DNA from: Streptomyces sp. SID8374
GTDB taxonomy: Bacteria > Actinomycetota > Actinomycetes > Streptomycetales > Streptomycetaceae
Assembly: GCF_009865135.1 (NCBI RefSeq)
Contig: NZ_WWGH01000002.1
Location: 744,001 to 808,000 of the forward strand
DNA: 64,000 nt
Direction: 5' to 3'
Part shown: positions 33,771-42,009 of the stretch, piece after piece
Position numbering within the stretch: position 1 is the first letter of the stretch
How the letters are laid out: every line of letters starts with the position of its first letter
The notes under the pieces: model-generated
Databases searched by the model: none
What the model was told of the DNA's origin: nothing
The model's input: only the letters and a program-made list of their open reading frames with translations
Position numbers and translations under genes: made by a program

Positions 33771-34382
33771 ATTCACGAGAGTGCCCAGGGTCCCCGCGTC
33801 ACCCCGGCCGCCGGCCGTACCGCGCCGACCCCCCGTCCCGTACCAGGTCCGCGTTCCGCGGCCACGCCGCGTCCCGGCCGCCCGGGCCCCGGCCCCGCGC
33901 GCCCCACGCCTCCGGCACAGCGCGCACACCCCGCACCCGTACCCGCGCCCGCAGCGCCCAGGAGCGCTCCGGGCCGGCCGGAGAATCGTTCCGCGCCGCA
34001 GCTCCAGCTGATCCCGGCCCCGGCCGGCGGAGCCCTCGACGCGGCCGAGGAAGCGGTCGACCTGCTGCTGGAGTCCGGCCGTGCGCCGGGCGACATCCTG
34101 GTGCTCACCACCGGTGAGCAGCACCCGTGGGCCGCCCACGAGCTGTCCTTCGGCGAGGCCGCGTACTGGGCCCAGCAGGACGCGGGCGACGACGTCTTCT
34201 TCGCCGACGCCTCCGCGGTCGACCGGGCGAAGCCCCGGCCCGTGGTCGTCGTCGCGGTCAACGGCGACGCCGGTGGGACCGTGGCCCGCGCGCTGCCCGT
34301 CGCACGTGACCGCGCCGCCGCGCTGCTGATCGTCTGCGGGGACCCGCAGACGATCAACTCCGCACTCGGCGCGGGCGTCTGA
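33771..34382 (+). CDS. conserved hypothetical protein, probable ATT start
   Basis: The frame ending at 34382 has strong coding bias back to 33771 but contains no ATG, GTG or TTG before 34101. An ATT codon at 33771 is preceded by AGGAG with 6-nt spacing (CCAGGAGCCTCAGATT), so I propose it as the start, giving 203 residues. Residues 1-75 are Pro/Ala/Arg-rich and disordered; the folded part begins LQLIPAPAGGALDAAEEAVDLLL and contains ILVLTTGEQHPWAAHEL and PRPVVVVAVNGD. I do not recognise a family. It follows rnhB by 91 bp. If the ATT is wrong, the shorter GTG form at 34101 (93 residues) is the fallback. Confidence 0.65.
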   Translation: MHESAQGPRVTPAAGRTAPTPRPVPGPRSAATPRPGRPGPGPARPTPPAQRAHPAPVPAPAAPRSAPGRPENRSAPQLQLIPAPAGGALDAAEEAVDLLLESGRAPGDILVLTTGEQHPWAAHELSFGEAAYWAQQDAGDDVFFADASAVDRAKPRPVVVVAVNGDAGGTVARALPVARDRAAALLIVCGDPQTINSALGAGV

Positions 34383-34405
34383 ACCGGCGCACCCGTTCGA
34401 ACCGA

Positions 34406-34441
34406 GGAGCCCCGGCCGCCCGTGAGGGCGGCCGGGGCTCC
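34406..34441. terminator. bidirectional terminator
   Basis: Perfect 16-bp stem GGAGCCCCGGCCGCCC / GGGCGGCCGGGGCTCC with a GTGA loop, between convergent genes. Confidence 0.85.
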
Positions 34442-34459
34442 GGCGGGTTCAGCGGTGGT

Positions 34460-35110
34460 TCACCGGGCGGCCGAGCGGCGCAGCGCCTGGGCCGACCCGC
34501 CACCGGTCCGCGTCAGCGCGGGCCGCTGTTCGGAGACGAGGTCGGCCAGCGGGGCCGGCTCCGACAGGGAGCTGGGCCGCCGCCCGCCCCGCCCCTCGCC
34601 GAGCACCTGCCAGCCCCCGCTGGTCAGCGTGATGTACGCACCGCACCGCAGCCCGTGCAGGGTGCAGGCGTCCCGCAGCCCCCACATCCACGCGCCGTCC
34701 TCCTCGGTCCACCGCTCGTCGCCCTCACGGCAGTAGAGCAGCACGGCGGTACGCACCGGGGTACGGCGGCGCAGATCGTGCGGGATGACCCGCCGCAACT
34801 GCGCCAGCAGGGCGTTGCGGAAGTCCCAGCCGTCGGCCGCCGCCGTGTCGCGGCGGGTGAACGAGGCGCTCGCCGTGAGCCGTTCCTCATGGTCGAGGAC
34901 CGCGACGACGGCGGTGGAGGGCGTCGGCCGGTGCCGGGAGTGCAGTCCGCTGACGACCTCGCGCGGACTGGCCAGCAGCGGTATGCCCGCCGAGGCCCAC
35001 TCGGCGGGTTCGAGCAGCCGGGCAAGGCGGTTGACGGAGTCCGCGGAACCCGGTGGGGTCGAGAACGCCGATATCGAAGTGGCTGCGGACGGGGCGAATC
35101 CGAAGGTCAT
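34460..35110 (-). CDS. conserved hypothetical protein
   Basis: A 216-residue soluble protein beginning MTFGFAPSAATSISAF, with ATG at 35110 preceded by GGGAGG. It has an alpha/beta pattern (TAVVAVLDHEERLTASASFTRRD, TAVLLYCREGDERWTEEDGAW) and a Gly/Arg-rich linker near the C-terminus (GEGRGGRRPSS). I do not recognise a domain; no signal peptide or membrane segment. It is 215 bp downstream of the recQ-like gene on the same strand, with its own apparent promoter region. It looks like a Streptomyces-conserved protein of unknown role. Confidence 0.7.
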   Translation of the reverse strand: MTFGFAPSAATSISAFSTPPGSADSVNRLARLLEPAEWASAGIPLLASPREVVSGLHSRHRPTPSTAVVAVLDHEERLTASASFTRRDTAAADGWDFRNALLAQLRRVIPHDLRRRTPVRTAVLLYCREGDERWTEEDGAWMWGLRDACTLHGLRCGAYITLTSGGWQVLGEGRGGRRPSSLSEPAPLADLVSEQRPALTRTGGGSAQALRRSAAR

Positions 35111-35325
35111 GGTCCTCCCTTCGTTACGCGCCCATGGTGCGGGCAGGGTCGAGTGAGGGCGCGCCGCGGCACAGCCCTTCCGGGCCCGACGAGAACTGTG
35201 CGGGGAGCAACCCCAATTCTTCCTGGCGTATCGGCGGGCGGCAACGAGCAATTGGCGACGCTGACGGGTATCGGCCGGAATGCTACTGATATCCCTGCCC
35301 AGCCCCGGCCGGATGACGCCTCCCG

Positions 35326-37497
35326 TCACCCCTGAACCGCGAGGACCAGCGGACACACTCCCTGGGCTCCGGCCCGCCGCAGCAGCCGAGCGGCGACGGC
35401 CAGCGTCCAGCCGGTGTCGGAGAGGTCGTCCACGAGCAGGACCGGACCGCCGGCGGACTTCAGTGCCTCTGCCAGCTCCGGCCCGACGACCAGGGCCTCG
35501 TGCAGGGCCCGCACCCGCTGTGCGCTGTTGGTCTGCGACATCGTCAGATCCTCGGCGCCCGGGGCGTACGTCACCGTCCCGAGCAGCGGCATCCGGCCGA
35601 TCTCGGCGATGCGTCGGCCCAGGGACCCCACCAGCTGCGGCCGGCGGCGGGAGGCGACGGTGACCACACCGACCGGGCGGGGAGCGGCGTCGGGCGCCCC
35701 GGAGGCCCAGCCGCCGGGGCCCTTGGCCCAGTCGGTGAGCACGGTGACCACGGCGTCCGTGACATCGTCCGGAACCGGTGCGTCCGGTGCCTGCGCCGCC
35801 AGCATGGGGCGCAGCCGGTTGCCCCAGCCGATGTCGGAGAGACGGCCCAGCGCCCGTCCGGCGGAGGAGAGTTCACCGGCGGGGATACGCCCCTTGAGGT
35901 CGACGCCCACCGCGGCCAGACCGGTGGGCCACATCTTGCGGGGGGCCACCTCCACCCCCGGGCGGCCCAGCTCGCTGCGGGCGCCGTCCAGGGCGGCGGT
36001 GGAGACCTTGTCGTCGAAGCGGGCACCCGCGCAGTTGTCACAGCGCCCGCACGCGGTGGCCTCCTCGTCGTCCAGCCGCAGCCGCAGGAACTCCATCCGG
36101 CACGCCGTCGTGGTGGCGTAGTCCCGCATGGCCTGCTGCTCGGCGGCCCGCTGCCGGGCGACCCAGGCGTAGCGCTCGGAGTCGTAGACCCATGGCTCGC
36201 CGGTGGAGATCCAGCCGCCCTTGACCCGCTTCACCGCCCCGTCGACGTCCAGCACCTTGAGCATCGTCTCCAGGCGGGTCCGCCGCAGATCGACCAGGGG
36301 CTCCAGCGCGGGCAGGGAGAGCGGCCGCTCCGATCCGGCCAGGACGTCCAGGGTGCGGCGCACCTGCTCCTCGGGCGGGAAGGCGACCGAGGCGAAATAC
36401 TGCCAGATCGCCTCGTCCTCCTTGCCGGGGAGCAGCAGCACCTCGGCGTGCTCCACCCCGCGCCCCGCGCGCCCGACCTGCTGGTAGTAGGCGATGGGGG
36501 AGGAGGGCGAGCCCAGGTGCACGACGAAGCCGAGGTCGGGCTTGTCGAACCCCATGCCCAGCGCGGAGGTGGCGACCAGCGCCTTGACCCGGTTGGCCAG
36601 CAGGTCGTCCTCCGCCTGCTGCCGGTCCGCGTTCTCGGTCCGCCCGGTGTAGGACGTGACCGTATGGCCGTTCTGGCGGAGGTAGGCCGTGACCTCCTCG
36701 GCCGCCGCGACCGTCAGCGTGTAGATGATCCCGGAGCCGGGCAGCTCCCCGAGGTGGTCGCCCAGCCAGGCCAGCCGGTGCGCTGCGTTGGGCAGTTGGA
36801 GCACGCTCAGGCTCAGGCTCTCCCGGTCCAGCGGACCGCGCAGCACCAGCGCGTCCGTGCCCGCCCCCGTGCCCAGCTGCTCCGCGACGTCCGCCGTCAC
36901 ACGGGCGTTCGCCGTGGCGGTGGTGGCCAGCACCGGGACGCCGGAGGGAAGATCGGCGAGCATGGTCCGCAGCCGCCGGTAGTCCGGCCGGAAGTCGTGT
37001 CCCCAGTCGGAGATGCAGTGCGCCTCGTCGACCACCAGAAGCCCGGTCGCGGCGGCGAGCCGGGGCAGCACCTGGTCCCGGAAGTCGGGATTGTTCAGCC
37101 GCTCCGGCGAGACCAGCAGGACGTCGACCTCACCGGCCGCCACCTCGGCCTGGACACTCTCCCACTCCTCCGTGTTGGACGAATTGATCGTGCGGGCGCT
37201 GATCCCCGCCCGCGCGGCCGCCGCGACCTGGTTGCGCATCAGCGCCAGCAGCGGCGAGACGATCACGGTCGGGCCGCTGCCCTGCGCGCGCAGCAGCGAG
37301 GTCGCCACGAAGTAGACCGCGGACTTGCCCCATCCGGTGCGCTGCACGACCAGCGCCCGGCGTTTGTCGGCGACGAGAGCCTCGATGGCCACCCACTGGT
37401 CCTCGCGCAGCCTGGCCTCACCCGTGGCATCCCCGACGAGGCGGGCGAGGACGGAGTCGGCCGAAGCCCTGAGTGCTGCACGGTCTGCGTTGGTCAT
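35326..37497 (-). CDS. RecQ-family DNA helicase fused to a C-terminal phosphoribosyltransferase domain
   Basis: A 723-residue protein. Helicase domain: REDQWVAIEALV, Walker A VVQRTGWGKSAVYF, DEAH-type motif LLVVDEAHCISDWGHDFRPDY, STATTATANARV-like LATTATANARV, and the RecA2 motifs (ALGMGFDKPDLGFVVHLGSPSS, QQVGRAGRG). A Cys cluster (CRMEF...CGRCDNC) forms the RecQ zinc site. The last 100 residues carry a type-I PRTase PRPP motif, GPVLLVDDLSDTGWTLAVAA, in place of an HRDC domain. I chose ATG 37497; a GTG at 37524 would add 9 residues. Divergent from the DUF4192 gene across a palindromic pair of DnaA boxes. Confidence 0.88.
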   Translation of the reverse strand: MTNADRAALRASADSVLARLVGDATGEARLREDQWVAIEALVADKRRALVVQRTGWGKSAVYFVATSLLRAQGSGPTVIVSPLLALMRNQVAAAARAGISARTINSSNTEEWESVQAEVAAGEVDVLLVSPERLNNPDFRDQVLPRLAAATGLLVVDEAHCISDWGHDFRPDYRRLRTMLADLPSGVPVLATTATANARVTADVAEQLGTGAGTDALVLRGPLDRESLSLSVLQLPNAAHRLAWLGDHLGELPGSGIIYTLTVAAAEEVTAYLRQNGHTVTSYTGRTENADRQQAEDDLLANRVKALVATSALGMGFDKPDLGFVVHLGSPSSPIAYYQQVGRAGRGVEHAEVLLLPGKEDEAIWQYFASVAFPPEEQVRRTLDVLAGSERPLSLPALEPLVDLRRTRLETMLKVLDVDGAVKRVKGGWISTGEPWVYDSERYAWVARQRAAEQQAMRDYATTTACRMEFLRLRLDDEEATACGRCDNCAGARFDDKVSTAALDGARSELGRPGVEVAPRKMWPTGLAAVGVDLKGRIPAGELSSAGRALGRLSDIGWGNRLRPMLAAQAPDAPVPDDVTDAVVTVLTDWAKGPGGWASGAPDAAPRPVGVVTVASRRRPQLVGSLGRRIAEIGRMPLLGTVTYAPGAEDLTMSQTNSAQRVRALHEALVVGPELAEALKSAGGPVLLVDDLSDTGWTLAVAARLLRRAGAQGVCPLVLAVQG

Positions 37498-37546
37498 CCC
37501 CCCATGCAACCCGATGACGACCACAAACCGCGAACGGCGGGGCGAG

Positions 37547-37570
37547 CCTGTGGATAACGTTATCCACAGG
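37547..37570. promoter_or_regulatory. 24-bp palindrome made of two inverted DnaA boxes
   Basis: TGTGGATAA, then CG, then TTATCCACA, extended by CC and GG at the ends to a perfect 24-bp palindrome. TTATCCACA is the canonical DnaA box. It sits in the 110-bp gap between the divergent recQ-like and DUF4192 genes. Confidence 0.85.
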
Positions 37571-37607
37571 GGTCGCGGGATCCGGCGGCTCGCGGGACCT
37601 TCGAGTC

Positions 37608-38996
37608 ATGAACAAGCACCACGAATCCACCGGCCCGGCCGACGGCCGCCAGATCACCCTGCGCGGCCCCGCCGAACTGGCCGACGCCCTCCCGTACCTG
37701 ATGGGATTCCACCCCGACGACAGCGTCGTGATGGTGGCGCTGCACGGCGGCCAGGGCCGGTTCGGCGGCCGGCTCCGGCTCGGCATCCCGCGGGCGCCCG
37801 GTGAATGGGGGCCGGTCGCCGAGCATCTCGCGGAGAGCCTGATCACGGGGAGCGAGCGCCGCGGCGGGCGGCCCGAAGCGATTCTGATCTTCCTCTGCCA
37901 GGACTCGCCGGACGGCGGGAGCGGCCGCGCGACCATGGAGCGGTTGCGGCCCTTCGCCCAGAGCCTGCGTACGGCGTGCGGAGCCCTCGACGTGCCCGTG
38001 CTCGAAGCGCTCTGCATCTCCGACGGCCGCTACTGGTCCTACTGCTGCCCCGACGGCCGGTGCTGCCCGCCCGAGGGAAGCCCCCTGGCCATGCCCGGTA
38101 CGACGGTGATGGCCGCCGCGGCCGCCTACGCGGGGATCCAGGTGCGGGGGACGCTGCGCGACATGGAGGCGCGGCTCGCTCCCTGGCAGGCACCGGACGA
38201 GGCCTACGCGCAGTTGCAGGCGCTGGACCGGGCCGCGCCGTCGCTGGTGCCCCGGATCCTGGACGAGCGGACCAAGGCCCAGGTGACGCAGGAGACCCTC
38301 GCGCTCGCCCGTACCCTCCTGGGCCGCCTCGGCCGGACGCGGCCCGCTCCGGAAGCGGTCTCCGACTTCGGCGACGACCAGCTGATCACCGAGGACGAGG
38401 CCGCCGCCGTCATCCTCGGCCTCCAGGACCGGGAGACCCGGGACAAGGCCGCGGTCTGGATGGAGGGCCCCGACGGCCACCGCGCGCTGCGGCTGTGGCG
38501 GACACTCGCCCGCCGCTGCGTCGGGCCGTACGCAGAGCACGCGGCGGCTCCGCTGACCCTGGCGGGCTGGGTCTGCTGGTCCACCGGCGACGAACCCGGC
38601 GCCCGGGTCGCCCTGGCCATGGCGCTCCGGGCGGACCCGGAGTACACATTCGCGCAGCTGCTGCACCGGGCGTGCAACGAGGGGCTGGATCCGGAGACCC
38701 TGCGCCGCTGCCTCCGGGGTGACGGCGGCGGTGGCGGTGGGGAGCCGGAGGCGGCGGGTGCCGAGGAGGCCGGGGCGGCGGCGGAGGCCGTGGCCGCGAG
38801 GGCGCCCGCCCCGCAGGTCCGCAGGGTCAGGCCGGCCGCGGCCCGGGTACGGCGGCGGGGGAGCGGCCACCGGGTCACGGACGCCGGAGGCAGGACACCG
38901 ACGCCCGGCACCGCCCGGCCGGGGGCGATGGTGGCCGGGCGCCGGATGCGGGACGTCCGGCGGTACGGCCGACGGGGCACCGGGACGCGTCGCTGA
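37608..38996 (+). CDS. DUF4192 domain protein
   Basis: A 462-residue protein starting MNKHHESTGPADGRQITLRG. The opening part with LADALPYLMGFHPDDSVVMVALHG is the signature of DUF4192, an actinobacterial family of unknown function. Residues 1-375 look folded; the final 85 are low complexity and very basic (RRVRPAAARVRRRGSGHR, RDVRRYGRRGTGTRR), which suggests nucleic-acid contact. Divergent from the RecQ-type helicase. No enzyme motif is visible. Confidence 0.85.
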   Translation: MNKHHESTGPADGRQITLRGPAELADALPYLMGFHPDDSVVMVALHGGQGRFGGRLRLGIPRAPGEWGPVAEHLAESLITGSERRGGRPEAILIFLCQDSPDGGSGRATMERLRPFAQSLRTACGALDVPVLEALCISDGRYWSYCCPDGRCCPPEGSPLAMPGTTVMAAAAAYAGIQVRGTLRDMEARLAPWQAPDEAYAQLQALDRAAPSLVPRILDERTKAQVTQETLALARTLLGRLGRTRPAPEAVSDFGDDQLITEDEAAAVILGLQDRETRDKAAVWMEGPDGHRALRLWRTLARRCVGPYAEHAAAPLTLAGWVCWSTGDEPGARVALAMALRADPEYTFAQLLHRACNEGLDPETLRRCLRGDGGGGGGEPEAAGAEEAGAAAEAVAARAPAPQVRRVRPAAARVRRRGSGHRVTDAGGRTPTPGTARPGAMVAGRRMRDVRRYGRRGTGTRR

Positions 38997-39127
38997 GGGC
39001 GGGTGGCCGGGCGGGGCCGTCGACCGCCCGGCCCACCTGACGGGCCCACACGACGGCACCGCCCTACGGACCGCCCTACGGACCGCCCCACGGCACCGCC
39101 CGGGACCGGAGCGCATCAACCTTTCGA

Positions 39128-39155
39128 CGGGTACGGCCGGATCCGGCCGTACCCG
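39128..39155. terminator. 28-bp perfect palindrome, probable terminator or operator
   Basis: Perfect 28-bp palindrome centred at 39141/39142 on the BamHI-like GGATCC core (CGGGTACGGCCGGA and its complement). As RNA it folds with no real loop, so cruciform or protein binding is also possible. It is 132 bp after the DUF4192 gene and 68 bp before the NUDIX gene. Confidence 0.6.
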
Positions 39156-39194
39156 GGATTTCCCCGATCACCGGAGTACCGAAGGGAGTGTTTA

Positions 39195-39209
39195 TCGTCA
39201 GGCAGACGA
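39195..39209. promoter_or_regulatory. inverted repeat TCGTC-N5-GACGA before the NUDIX gene
   Basis: TCGTCAGGCAGACGA lies 13-28 bp upstream of the NUDIX ATG, in an AT-richer stretch (GTTTATCGTC...GACTATGATC). Its position suits an autoregulatory operator for an NrtR-like protein; this is inference. Confidence 0.5.
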
Positions 39210-39222
39210 CTATGATCACGGC

Positions 39223-39966
39223 ATGCCGCCCTACGACCCGTCGACCTTCCCTCCCTTCGCCGTCACCGTGGACCTGGTCGTGCTCACGGTGCGCCGCCAC
39301 GCGCTCTGCGCGCTGGTGGTCCGCCGAGGGGAAACCCCGTTCCAGGGCCGGTGGGCGCTGCCCGGCGGCTTCGTCAGGACCGACGAGGACCTCGCATCCG
39401 CGGCGGCGCGTGAGCTCGTCGAGGAGACGGGGCTGTGCGCCCACGATCCGGCCAAGCCCGCCGTGGGCAACGGCGCGCACCTCGAACAGCTGGCCACCTA
39501 CGGGGACCCGGCGCGGGACCCCCGGATGCGCGTGGTCAGCGTCGCGCACCTCGCCCTCGCGCCGGACCTGCCCGCGCCCCGGGCCGGCGGGGACGCCCAC
39601 AGCGCACGCTGGGCGCCGGTCGAGGATCTGCTCAGGGAGGGCGAGCAGGCGACACCGCTCGCCTTCGACCACGCGCGGATCCTGGCCGACGGGGTGGAGC
39701 GCGCCCGCTCCAAGATCGAGTACTCCTCACTGGCCACGGCGTTCTGCCCGCCCGAGTTCACGGTCGGGGAGCTGCGCCGGGTGTACGAGGCGGTGTGGGG
39801 CGTGGTCCTCGACCCCCGTAACTTCCACCGCAAGGTCACCGGCACCCCCGGATTCCTGGTGCCCTCCGGCGGGACCACCACGCGGCAGGGCGGCAGGCCC
39901 GCGCAGCTGTTCCGGGCCGGGGCGGCCACGGTGCTCAACCCGCCGATGCTGCGGCCCGAGGTCTGA
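39223..39966 (+). CDS. NrtR-like NUDIX-domain transcriptional regulator
   Basis: A 247-residue protein beginning MPPYDPSTFPPFAVTVDLVVL. The NUDIX fold spans about residues 10-145; the Nudix box G(x5)E(x7)REUxEExGU is present as GGFVRTDEDLASAAARELVEETGL. A C-terminal winged-helix part follows (ILADGVERARSKIEYSSLATAF, PPEFTVGELRRVYEAVWG, DPRNFHRKVTGTPGFL), the NrtR architecture, in which ADP-ribose binding controls DNA binding. NrtR proteins often regulate NAD metabolism; no NAD gene is adjacent. It could retain hydrolase activity. Confidence 0.82.
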   Translation: MPPYDPSTFPPFAVTVDLVVLTVRRHALCALVVRRGETPFQGRWALPGGFVRTDEDLASAAARELVEETGLCAHDPAKPAVGNGAHLEQLATYGDPARDPRMRVVSVAHLALAPDLPAPRAGGDAHSARWAPVEDLLREGEQATPLAFDHARILADGVERARSKIEYSSLATAFCPPEFTVGELRRVYEAVWGVVLDPRNFHRKVTGTPGFLVPSGGTTTRQGGRPAQLFRAGAATVLNPPMLRPEV

Positions 39967-40112
39967 CGGCGGGGCCTTTCGGCGGCCCGGGAAGTGCGGA
40001 ACACCCGCGGGCACACTGCTGCACGAAAAGTCGGAAATGTCGCGTTATGTTGCTGCGGTACCCCTCTGCCGCCGAGCGGTCTCACCTTCAGCGAGAGAAC
40101 GCGAGAGAAGCG

Positions 40113-41849
40113 ATGCTCCAGGCCATCGGACTCACCAGCACCCCCCGTCGCGACGCTCCGCCCGCCGTGGACGACCTGACCTTCGAGGCCCCGCCCGGCC
40201 GTGTCACCGCCCTGCTGGGTGCCCCCGGCTCGGGCAAGACGGCGGCCCTGCGGCTGATGCTCGAACTCGACTCCGGCCGGGGCGTCGCCTACTTCCGGGG
40301 CAGGCCGCTGCACCGCATCGCCCACCCGGCGCGTGAGGTGGGCGTGCTGCTCGGTGACGTACCGGGGCATCCCTCCCGTACGGCCCGCGGGCAGCTCCGG
40401 ATGCTCTGCGCGGCCGCCGGAGCGCCCGTGGCCCGGGCCGACGAGATGCTCGAAGTCGTGGGCCTCGCCGGGCTCGGGGACCAGCGCCTGGGCACCCTGT
40501 CGGTGGGGATGGACCGTCGCCTCGGCCTCGCCTCGGCCCTGCTCGGCGACCCGCACACCCTCGTCCTGGACGAACCCGCAGAGGGCCTCTCCCCGCGCGA
40601 GAACAGCTGGTTGTACGGGCTGCTGCGCGCCCACGCGGCCCAGGGCGGAACGGTTCTGTACGCCACCGCCGACCCCAAGGAGGCCGCCCGCACGGCCGAT
40701 CGCGTCGTCACCGTCGACGGCGGCCGCCTCGTCGCGGACCAGGAGGTCGCCGACTTCGCCCGCACCCGGCTCCGCCCCCGCGTCGCCGTCCGCACCCCGC
40801 ACGCGGCCCGGCTCGCCGCCGTGGTCAGCCGGGAGGCCCGCGCCGCCCAGCGCTCCGTCGAGGTGGTCCCCGAGCCGAACGGCCGGCTCACCGTGTACGG
40901 CTCCACCTGCGCCGAGGTCGGCGACACCGCGTTCCGGCACGGCGTCCCCGTCCACCAACTCGCCGACGAGATCGGCGACACCGGCCCCGCCGCCCCACCG
41001 CCGGACACCGGCGAGGCCCGGCAGCCCTCCGCCGCAGCCCTCTCCGAACTGCCGCCGCCGATCAGGGCGCGCCCCGCCCGAGGCCCGCTGCGCCCCATCC
41101 GGTACGAACTGCGGCGCTCCCTCGGCGTACGGACGACGACCCTGATCATGGCGTCCGTTCTGCTGGTCTCCGCCGCGCTCTCCGTCCTGCTGGCCCGCAC
41201 CGGCTCCACGCCCCTGCCGCGCGCGCTCGCCGCCTGGCCCGAGCTGCTGCCGCTGCCTCCGGCCGCCCTGGGCGCGGGCATCCTGGGCGCCCTCTCCTTC
41301 GGGGACGAGTTCCGCTATCCCGCGCTCGCCGCCGGACGCGGCACCGTTCCTCGCCGGATCGGCCTGCTGATGGCCAAGCTGACGGTGACCGCCGGTTTCG
41401 CCCTCCTGCTGGCCGCTCTCACCGTCGCCTGCGGAGCGCAGAGCCTCCGGCTCTTCTACGGACCCGAGTTGCTCACCGTTCCCACCAACGCCGTGGTGCT
41501 CGGGGCGAGTTGGGTGTGCCTGACGGTGGGCTGTGCCTGGGCCGGGCTGCTGGCGGCGGGGGTCTTCAGGGTGGCCGGGGCCGGGATCGCCGCCGTACTG
41601 GCCGTTCCGGTGCTGGTGGTTCCGCTGGTGCAGAAGGTGTTCGAGGCTCCGTCCACGCGTTCGGTCACCGGGCTTCCGGCGAGGCTGCGCGAACTGGCCT
41701 GGTGGCAGCTGCCGCAGGAGGCGGACCGCTGGGTCCTGGCCGTGGCGCGCGTGGTGGCGCAGCCCGTGGGCGCCGCGCTCACCCTGTCGTTGTCGGCCCT
41801 GATCTGTGCGTATCTGTTCACCAGCCTTCGCGGAAAGGTGCGTTGGTGA
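40113..41849 (+). CDS. ABC transporter, ATPase fused to membrane domain
   Basis: A 578-residue fusion. Residues 1-230 are an ATPase: Walker A LLGAPGSGKTAALRLM, signature LSVGMDRRLGLASALL, Walker B HTLVLDEPAEGLSP, and H-loop replaced by YATADPKEA (no His). A linker (about 230-345) leads to a membrane part of about six helices from RTTTLIMASVLLVSAALSVLL. This resembles ABC-2 type drug or lipid exporters joined into one chain. I chose ATG 40113 (MLQAIGLTSTPRRD) over the upstream ATG 40047 because the GAGAGAAG site precedes it. It lies just upstream of whiH, as in other Streptomyces I recall. Confidence 0.8.
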   Translation: MLQAIGLTSTPRRDAPPAVDDLTFEAPPGRVTALLGAPGSGKTAALRLMLELDSGRGVAYFRGRPLHRIAHPAREVGVLLGDVPGHPSRTARGQLRMLCAAAGAPVARADEMLEVVGLAGLGDQRLGTLSVGMDRRLGLASALLGDPHTLVLDEPAEGLSPRENSWLYGLLRAHAAQGGTVLYATADPKEAARTADRVVTVDGGRLVADQEVADFARTRLRPRVAVRTPHAARLAAVVSREARAAQRSVEVVPEPNGRLTVYGSTCAEVGDTAFRHGVPVHQLADEIGDTGPAAPPPDTGEARQPSAAALSELPPPIRARPARGPLRPIRYELRRSLGVRTTTLIMASVLLVSAALSVLLARTGSTPLPRALAAWPELLPLPPAALGAGILGALSFGDEFRYPALAAGRGTVPRRIGLLMAKLTVTAGFALLLAALTVACGAQSLRLFYGPELLTVPTNAVVLGASWVCLTVGCAWAGLLAAGVFRVAGAGIAAVLAVPVLVVPLVQKVFEAPSTRSVTGLPARLRELAWWQLPQEADRWVLAVARVVAQPVGAALTLSLSALICAYLFTSLRGKVRW

Positions 41850-42009
41850 TCACCCTGGTCCGGCGTCGAGGCGAGGAGCCCGTAACTCCCTAGAAAATGC
41901 CTGGTTCATGCGCATATGGCGTCAATTGCGGCCTGGGCGCCGATCACCCTTTCGTGTGCTTTTCACCAAAGACCTCAAGGGGCGGACGAGCCGCGCCGAC
42001 AAAGGATGC

